DNA from: JBHIET01 sp046760785
Lineage (GTDB): Bacteria > Chloroflexota > Anaerolineae > B4-G1
Direction: 5' to 3'
Assembly: GCA_046760785.1 (NCBI GenBank)
Contig: JBHIET010000099.1
Coordinates: forward strand, 1-10,277
Length of the DNA stretch: 10,277 bases
Below, one piece after another: positions 6,479 through 10,277 of the stretch. How positions within the stretch are numbered: the first letter of the stretch is position 1; every line of letters starts with the position of its first letter. The notes under the pieces were generated by a model. That model was not told where the DNA came from and did no database searches. It worked only from the letters and a program-made list of their open reading frames with translations. Both the position numbers and the translations under genes were made by a program.

Positions 6479-8419
6479 CTAGCGCGGCTTCATCTTAGGC
6501 CGGAACGGTGTCGGGTCCGGCCCAGGCAGGCACCCACCACCGGGCGACGGCGGGCAGGCCAGCAGAGGCGACGGCGGGCAGGCCAGCAGGGGCGACGGTG
6601 GGCAGAGCGGCGTGAGCGAGGGCGACGGTGGGCAGAGCGGCGTGAGCGAGGGCGACGGCGGGCAGAGCGGCGTGAGCGAGGGCGACGGCGGGCAGGCCAG
6701 CATGGGTGACGGGGGGCAGGCCAGCAGAGGCGACGGCGGGCAGAGGATACGCGGAGCGATCAAGCAGGACAGCGGGCAGCTCACAGCGCTGCCAACACCC
6801 ACGGCGGCGAAGGCGTTGATGATGCTCGCCCGCCAGCGGTTGTAGCGGGGATCACCCTCGTAGAGGTCATGCAGCGCGTCCAGGACGGCGTCGCGCATGG
6901 CGGCGAAGTCAGAGCTGGGAGTCAGAATAGCGGTCAGCGCCTGGTAGTACAGGCGCCCCAGGACCTCGCGGCCCAGAGCTTCGCAGATGGTGATGCCACG
7001 ATGGGCACCACCGGTGGCGATGAGGTAGGCGGCCTTGTTCATGATGCCGCTGTTCACATGCACACCACCATTGTCCTCCGGCCAGGTCCATTTGTCGTTC
7101 ATGTGATCTGGTTGATGCCCGTCCAGCACACTGGCGATGGCCTTGGCCTTAGTACTTTTGTCATATTGGCCGCCGTTGGTGGGATCGGCCAGGTTGCGAC
7201 CGGCGGGCGCCGTCGTCTTGAGCCAGTTGTCCTCTCCCTGCAGCCAGTTGCCATCAATCAAGGCGGCGAAGACATCGGACATGGACTCGTTCAGAGCCCC
7301 CGACTCGCCGGAGTAGATCAGGCCGGCTGTGTGCTCCGTCACGGCGTGCGTCCACTCGTGGGCGATGATGTCCAGGGTGCAGAAGGGGTCGAATGTGGCC
7401 CCATCGCCGTCGCCGATCTTGACGTAGCTGCCGTTCCAACTGGCGTTATTCCAGTTGCTGCCGACGTGGGCATAGATGTGCATGTCGTGGCCAGCGTTGT
7501 CGTAGCTGTTGCGTCCGTGCATGACCAGGAAGTAGTCGAAGACTATGCGCGTGTACACATGGCAATCCACCTCTGCGCCCTGGTCGGCGGCGGCCCAATC
7601 GTTATTCCCGTCCTCCGAGATCGGCTGTGGCGGCCAGCCGCCGTTGGCGTCGTGGGTGAAGATGCGCGCCGCGCTCGGCACCCAGCGATCTTCCAGCTCG
7701 TACTTGTTGCTGGTGTGGTCGTGGACTGTGTTCAGGGTTACGCCGCCAGCGTACTTCCCTGAGCCGGTGCCGGTGGTGCGGTCGTGCGTCTGCAGGTTGT
7801 TGTAGCGCCAGATCACCTCCCCTGTCAGCCCGTCCACGAAGTACTCCCACTTGGCTGGCATCTCGCTGCCGTCCAGGGCTTTGTCGCTGCCGTCCACTGT
7901 CATGTGCCAGGCCAGGTAGGGTTTGCCCTCGTGGATGAGGACCAGCAGCAGCGGCTCCTCGCCGACCCGCTCTTTGTTGTCCGGCGCGTGCTCCAATACC
8001 GTCTTCCTGGCATCCTCGGCTGGAACCGTGGGCTTGTCCGGTATGTCTATGCGCGGCGTGAACTTGCCATTGACGCCTCGAATGGCGTTCTCGCCGTCCA
8101 TGTGGACGACCAGCTCGCCACCGAAGACCGGGAGCCCTTTGTACATTTGCTGGAAGCGCACGTGTCGGTTGCCGCGCATATCCGTACCGACGTCCTTGAG
8201 TTGCAGTTCCTCTTCTGGTGCCTTCATGGCAAACATGCTTTTGTAGGCCGCCAGGAACTGCCGAGCGATGGTCTCGGGGGCTCCCGCCTGGGGGCCAGAC
8301 AGAGCGCCACGCACCCGGGCCGGGGCACCGGTCTTCTCATCCCAGCGAACTTCAGCGTTGGGATCCACCTTTTGCAGGTTCTTGAACGCCGTTTTTTGGC
8401 TTGTGGTTGGCTCAGGCAT
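6479..8419 (-). CDS. M4 thermolysin-like metallopeptidase with C-terminal CPPSP repeat tail; candidate radical SAM substrate
   Basis: A 646-aa protein. Residues 20-60 are the shared N-terminal segment (VRWDEKTGAPARVRGAL), FTP is at 85-120 (HVRFQQMYKGLPVFGG) and PepSY-like sequence at 131-206. The M4 domain spans about 215-545: HEWTH at 354-358 (7346-7360) gives two zinc ligands and the general base, GALNESMSD gives the third ligand Glu378, and NGGVHVNSGIMNKAAYL supplies the conserved active-site His454. The family's usual end, INAFAAVGVG, is reached at 543. After that comes a tail absent from ordinary M4 enzymes: 11 Cys (548-630) with eight CPPSP units joined by LLA, MLA or SLTPL, then PGPDPTPFRPKMKPR. 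There is no signal peptide, unlike secreted thermolysins. ATG 8419 has AGAGGAAAG upstream. All catalytic residues are present, so activity is expected; modification of the tail by the adjacent maturase is inferred. Confidence 0.93.
   Translation of the reverse strand: MPEPTTSQKTAFKNLQKVDPNAEVRWDEKTGAPARVRGALSGPQAGAPETIARQFLAAYKSMFAMKAPEEELQLKDVGTDMRGNRHVRFQQMYKGLPVFGGELVVHMDGENAIRGVNGKFTPRIDIPDKPTVPAEDARKTVLEHAPDNKERVGEEPLLLVLIHEGKPYLAWHMTVDGSDKALDGSEMPAKWEYFVDGLTGEVIWRYNNLQTHDRTTGTGSGKYAGGVTLNTVHDHTSNKYELEDRWVPSAARIFTHDANGGWPPQPISEDGNNDWAAADQGAEVDCHVYTRIVFDYFLVMHGRNSYDNAGHDMHIYAHVGSNWNNASWNGSYVKIGDGDGATFDPFCTLDIIAHEWTHAVTEHTAGLIYSGESGALNESMSDVFAALIDGNWLQGEDNWLKTTAPAGRNLADPTNGGQYDKSTKAKAIASVLDGHQPDHMNDKWTWPEDNGGVHVNSGIMNKAAYLIATGGAHRGITICEALGREVLGRLYYQALTAILTPSSDFAAMRDAVLDALHDLYEGDPRYNRWRASIINAFAAVGVGSAVSCPLSCLIAPRILCPPSPLLACPPSPMLACPPSPSLTPLCPPSPSLTPLCPPSPSLTPLCPPSPLLACPPSPLLACPPSPGGGCLPGPDPTPFRPKMKPR
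6530..6778 (-). other. Cys-Pro repeat tail, putative modified core region
   Basis: Residues 548-630 of the M4 protein. From Cys552 to Cys630 the spacing between successive cysteines is 8, 8, 8, 10, 10, 10, 8, 8, 8, a mirror-symmetric pattern. The short period is CPPSP plus LLA or MLA; the long period is CPPSP plus SLTPL. The only irregular part is the entry CPLSCLIAPRILC. Multiple evenly spaced Cys residues after a folded region, next to a PqqD-like/SPASM radical SAM gene, resemble the core of a thioether-linked RiPP. Metal binding or surface attachment are other options. Confidence 0.6.
6543..6752. repeat. In-frame minisatellite of 24-bp and 30-bp units
   Basis: This is the DNA behind the CPPSP tail. 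Units of 24 bp lie at 6543-6566 and 6567-6590, 30-bp units at 6591-6620, 6621-6650 and 6651-6680, and 24-bp units at 6681-6704, 6705-6728 and 6729-6752. The first two 30-bp units are identical and the third differs at one base, which points to recent expansion by slippage or unequal exchange. All units are multiples of three, so copy number can change without breaking the frame. Confidence 0.92.
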
Positions 8420-8516
8420 TTTGCTTTCCTCTCAGTAGTGGGGGTGCCAGCCCAGCTCTACTTGACAACGCAGTAATTGCTGACACCCAGGGACTGGCCC
8501 AAAGAATGTTATGCAT
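8412..8516 (-). CDS. Possible 34-aa leader ORF overlapping the M4 start
   Basis: An ATG at 8514-8516 opens a 34-codon frame (MHNILWASPWVSAITALSSR..., ending GKQNA) whose TGA overlaps the M4 ATG by 8 nt, a geometry that allows translational coupling. A perfect Shine-Dalgarno lies immediately upstream but only 2 nt from the ATG, which is too close for efficient initiation. The peptide has no recognised motif and no cysteine. It may be chance; I list it because both ends touch translation signals. Confidence 0.2.
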   Translation of the reverse strand: MHNILWASPWVSAITALSSRAGLAPPLLRGKQNA

Positions 8517-8733
8517 CACCTCCTTTTCGAGCGTAGACGATTTCGTACACCGAGGCGCCAAGTTCAGTAGATCCCAAAAGCTCGCAGCGGATGCCAGACC
8601 CGCTGCCCAACTGCTGGATCTGGCGATCCAGCAGGAGCAAATGGGGACCTACTGAAGTTACGAAAGTACTGCAGGCATTTGGGGTGAGCACAATGAACCG
8701 CAAACACGCTGTGGGGCGAAGGAGAGAGGGCAC
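8509..8733 (-). CDS. Doubtful hypothetical ORF, 74 aa, possibly a gene remnant
   Basis: A GTG at 8731-8733 opens a 74-codon frame bounded upstream by an in-frame TGA. There is no clear ribosome site. The later part (FIVLTPNACSTFV..., ELLGSTELGASVYEIVYARKGGDA) reads like the end of a folded protein and faintly recalls the C-terminal strands of a class I methyltransferase, but I cannot support that. It could be the 3' remnant of a lost gene. Its last codons carry the strong Shine-Dalgarno match for whatever follows. Confidence 0.25.
   Translation of the reverse strand: MPSLLRPTACLRFIVLTPNACSTFVTSVGPHLLLLDRQIQQLGSGSGIRCELLGSTELGASVYEIVYARKGGDA
8515..8526 (-). promoter_or_regulatory. Full-length Shine-Dalgarno match with no well-placed start
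   Basis: Read on the minus strand this is AAAGGAGGTGAT, complementary over 12 nt to the usual bacterial 16S rRNA 3' end (CACCUCCUUU). Such a long match is rarely accidental. The nearest ATG lies only 2 nt past GGAGG, and the M4 ATG is about 100 nt away. It may be a ribosome standby site, the start signal of the 34-codon ORF, or the remains of a lost gene start. Confidence 0.5.
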
Positions 8734-8833
8734 CCTATCGTCTCAATGAGTCGGTGCACGTCGGCAGTGCCACACGTTGGTCCGGGACTCTCAACTTTCA
8801 GGAGCGAGCCAAGGGCCTGATCAAGGACGCGTG

Positions 8834-9604
8834 CTACCTACACGGAGTCCCGGTCGCCAAGTCTTGGACGACCTGCCGGCCGAAGACCCTGTACATCAGT
8901 TTGCCGATGCGTCGGATCTTGGTTGGGCTCGACTCGTCGCTTTGTACGATTTTTTGAGCCTCTTCCTGGTACGCACTCTGTTGATCTTTGTCCAAGTGAG
9001 GGGAGTAGTCCAGCTCACACAGGAAGTCCTCGTACAGCGCGTTTACGCCGTCCTCGTCGGGATACCGCTCTTGCAATTGGGCGATCTCAGACCGCATGAG
9101 GGCGCTGACCGGCTCGTTCATCTCGCGGGTCAGCACCCGTACCACAGGGTCATAGATAGCCGTGCCGAGGTTAATGGATGTCTGCAGGGACTTCACCTCG
9201 GATATTTCTGACCCGGCCAGAGGCTTGGTCAGGTCTAGGTCAGTGTGGACCAGGGTCTGAAAGCTCAGAGCGACCAGCACAGTATAGATTATATGTTTCG
9301 GCACGCTATCCGTGGACCTCACGATGAGGCGCAGCAACAAGATGAGGATCCAGGTACCGACGACGTTTGTGACAATCAACAAGAGGGTTGCCCAGGTGAC
9401 CAGAGCGACTCTCTCAAAGCCAGCGTAGGTTTGTGCAATGTTGATGATCGTCATAATAACGCTGACCATCGCCGAAACAAGACCCCACTTCCACATATTG
9501 TCCCACTTGAGGAAATCGCCCGCTTGCACATTAGCTACACCACTGCGGATAGCACCTGACGTGCCACCCCGTACGGCATTATAGATTTGTGGGATTCTTT
9601 GCAT
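8834..9604 (-). CDS. Three-helix membrane protein of unknown function, 256 aa
   Basis: The frame is open from 9676, but ATG 9604 is preferred: AAAGGGG lies 7 nt upstream, and the longer version would add codons lying in the terminator hairpin. The protein has a basic N-terminus (MQRIPQIYNAVRGG), a first membrane helix at about 39-58 (WGLVSAMVSVIMTIINIA), a long hydrophobic stretch at 66-95 (VALVTWATLLLIVTNVVGTWILILLLRLIV) and a third helix at 104-120. A soluble, charged C-terminal domain of about 135 residues follows, with likely helices (EPVSALMRSEIAQLQERY, DKDQQSAYQEEAQKIVQ). I see no catalytic motif and do not recognise the family. The preceding terminator suggests it is transcribed from its own promoter. 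No functional tie to the peptidase/radical SAM genes can be shown beyond same-strand proximity. Confidence 0.75.
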   Translation of the reverse strand: MQRIPQIYNAVRGGTSGAIRSGVANVQAGDFLKWDNMWKWGLVSAMVSVIMTIINIAQTYAGFERVALVTWATLLLIVTNVVGTWILILLLRLIVRSTDSVPKHIIYTVLVALSFQTLVHTDLDLTKPLAGSEISEVKSLQTSINLGTAIYDPVVRVLTREMNEPVSALMRSEIAQLQERYPDEDGVNALYEDFLCELDYSPHLDKDQQSAYQEEAQKIVQSDESSPTKIRRIGKLMYRVFGRQVVQDLATGTPCR

Positions 9605-9634
9605 CGCTAAACCCCTTTCCCTTCGCTTGTGACC

Positions 9635-9668
9635 AAAACAAAAACTGCTATCCATCTCTGGATAACAG
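9635..9668 (-). terminator. Intrinsic terminator after the TPR gene
   Basis: On the minus strand CTGTTATCC, a 6-nt loop (AGAGAT) and GGATAGCAG form a 9-bp stem with one G-U pair, followed by TTTTTGTTTT (9635-9644). This is a textbook Rho-independent terminator. It lies about 75 bp past the TPR stop codon and about 30 bp before the membrane protein ATG, so it should separate the two transcripts. Confidence 0.75.
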
Positions 9669-9675
9669 TATAACA
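9667..9675 (-). promoter_or_regulatory. Possible extended -10 promoter for the membrane protein gene
   Basis: Minus-strand TGTTATACT fits an extended -10 box (TGn-TATACT, hexamer 9667-9672). No good -35 box is found at 16-18 bp. Transcription would start near 9660, inside the terminator stem, so transcripts from here could not fold the full hairpin and would escape it. Suggestive only. Confidence 0.3.
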
Positions 9676-9707
9676 TAGAGGTGGCTACAAAATGGCTACA
9701 AACAGAG

Positions 9708-9762
9708 CGTGAAACGTAAAACGTGCCGCGCTCGCCTCACGTTTTACGCCTCACGTTTCACG
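9708..9762. repeat. CGTGAAACGT/ACGTTTTACG inverted-repeat element
   Basis: CGTGAAACGTAAAACGTG (9708-9725) faces CACGTTTTACG (9738-9748) and then CACGTTTCACG (9752-9762). The inner 11 bp pair perfectly across a 12-nt loop (9726-9737), and the outer 7 bp pair after a 7-nt bulge. The same decamer occurs in two forms (gtGAAacg and gtAAAacg), typical of a dispersed intergenic repeat family. It overlaps the last codons of the TPR gene. Confidence 0.75.
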
Positions 9763-10277
9763 GATTGGAGGTAACGCCAGCGCAACTCGGGATCGGGGAT
9801 GTGGCCGGCCTTGGCCTCGACGATAGCCTCGGCCCGCCGGGCGTGCTCGTCGGCGGCCTCAAGCCGACCCAGGGCTCCCAGCACCCGGGCGTGGGCGCGG
9901 TGAACCTCCTCGGTGCCGATCCAGCCTTCATGGGCTTGGGGCAAGAGGGCGATGGCCCGCTCGGTGTGCTCCAGGGCTGCTGCAGGCTCACCTTGAGCCA
10001 GCAAGGCCAAGCCAGCCTCCATCTCGCCCCACATCTCGCACACCGGGAGCTCACTCGCCTGTGTGATGCGCACGGCTTCGCAGGCATGGATCAGGGCGCT
10101 GGCGGGGTCACCCCCCTGCCGCTCGGCGCGGGCCAGGGCAGCCAGCCCCGCCGCCAGGCCCTCGCGATGATCGCTCTGCCGGGCCAAGGCAACCGCTTCG
10201 TCCAGGCTGCCGCAGGCGGCCGGGAACTGGCCGGCGGCGACCTCCACCAGCCCCAGCCCGATCAGGGCCTCAGCCAG
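9744..10277 (-). CDS. C-terminal part of a TPR-repeat protein, 5' end missing
   Basis: 177 residues are visible; the frame stays open to the window edge. About four TPR-like helical pairs are seen: EALIGLGLVEVAAGQF...SLDEAVALARQ, GLAALARAERQGGDPASALIHACEAV, GLALLAQGEPAAALEHTERAIAL and AHARVLGALGRLEAADEHARRAEAI. They are followed by IPDPELRWRYLQSVKREA. From memory, TPR blocks ending in 'IPDPELR..FL' are typical of large AfsR/LuxR-type regulators, STAND ATPases and cyclase-TPR fusions in Chloroflexota, so this is probably the sensor or scaffold end of such a protein. The final VKREA and stop are encoded by the inverted repeat, where relatives would usually continue a little further. An intrinsic terminator follows. 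Confidence 0.85.
   Translation of the reverse strand: MAEALIGLGLVEVAAGQFPAACGSLDEAVALARQSDHREGLAAGLAALARAERQGGDPASALIHACEAVRITQASELPVCEMWGEMEAGLALLAQGEPAAALEHTERAIALLPQAHEGWIGTEEVHRAHARVLGALGRLEAADEHARRAEAIVEAKAGHIPDPELRWRYLQSVKREA

Larger units (their letters stand above)
8420..8833. other. 414-bp region of weak coding content upstream of the M4 gene
   Basis: This stretch separates the membrane protein gene from the M4 gene. It holds the doubtful 74-codon ORF, the strong Shine-Dalgarno match and the 34-codon ORF listed separately. On the minus strand I see no -35/-10 pair of convincing spacing, and no terminator after the membrane protein gene. A promoter for the M4-radical SAM cluster is expected here but cannot be placed by eye. 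Confidence 0.4.

Noticed and set aside
6543..6752. CRISPR array
   Set aside because: The repeats are directly adjacent with no unique spacers and encode an in-frame protein repeat.
6612..6845. Plus-strand ORF with repeated GDGGQSGVSE units opposite the M4 tail
   Set aside because: It is the antisense shadow of the 24/30-bp repeats. Repeats in multiples of three keep all frames open, and the minus-strand reading extends an intact M4 gene.
6869..7762. 297-codon plus-strand ORF
   Set aside because: Antisense to the M4 catalytic domain, which has all its motifs on the other strand; a GC-driven shadow.
8460..8490. Plus-strand TTGACA as a -35 box
   Set aside because: No -10 box at suitable distance and no plus-strand gene to drive.
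9605..9676. Longer 280-aa start for the membrane protein
   Set aside because: The extra 24 codons lie across the terminator hairpin and T-tract; ATG 9604 has a better ribosome site.

Overview
The window looks like a piece of a GC-rich chromosome, most likely from Chloroflexota (Anaerolineae-like). This placement rests on family habits recalled from memory, not on a search: a Pro/Thr-rich linker ending in an IYLPIVLK-type C-terminus on a secreted enzyme, a secreted protein with an N-terminal 'SYQGRLTDAGGNPLDG' segment, and an AfsR/cyclase-style TPR tail. No rRNA, tRNA, CRISPR array, integrase or insertion sequence is visible. Every supportable gene lies on the minus strand, so the transcriptional order runs from high to low coordinates.

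Right end (10277-8834): the 3' part of a TPR-repeat protein runs in from the window edge. Its last codons lie inside an inverted repeat of the type CGTGAAACGTAAAACGTG. A good intrinsic terminator follows (9635-9668), then a three-helix membrane protein of unknown function. About 400 bp of weakly coding sequence comes next, with a doubtful 74-codon ORF and a perfect 12-nt Shine-Dalgarno match that starts no obvious gene.

Centre (8419-2511), the most interesting part: four genes in tandem. (1) An M4 thermolysin-like metallopeptidase with FTP and PepSY propeptide domains. Its canonical catalytic domain is followed by an extra C-terminal tail of eight CPPSP repeats carrying 11 cysteines. (2) A radical SAM/SPASM enzyme with an N-terminal PqqD-like (RiPP recognition) domain. 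(3) A stand-alone FTP-PepSY propeptide protein with no peptidase domain, overlapping the radical SAM gene by 8 nt. (4) An M36 fungalysin-like metallopeptidase with its own FTP-PepSY region and a roughly 70-residue insertion near the active site. None of the three FTP proteins has a recognisable signal peptide. I infer a RiPP-like system in which the radical SAM enzyme modifies the Cys-Pro repeat tail of the M4 peptidase. The shared propeptide fold may serve as the recognition element, and the stand-alone propeptide as inhibitor, chaperone or adaptor.

Left end (2354-1): two small conserved-looking or hypothetical proteins, then a decayed GH26-like secreted glycoside hydrolase with two in-frame stops and two frameshifts (one is an exact 10-bp tandem duplication), then the 5' end of a secreted protein cut by the window edge.
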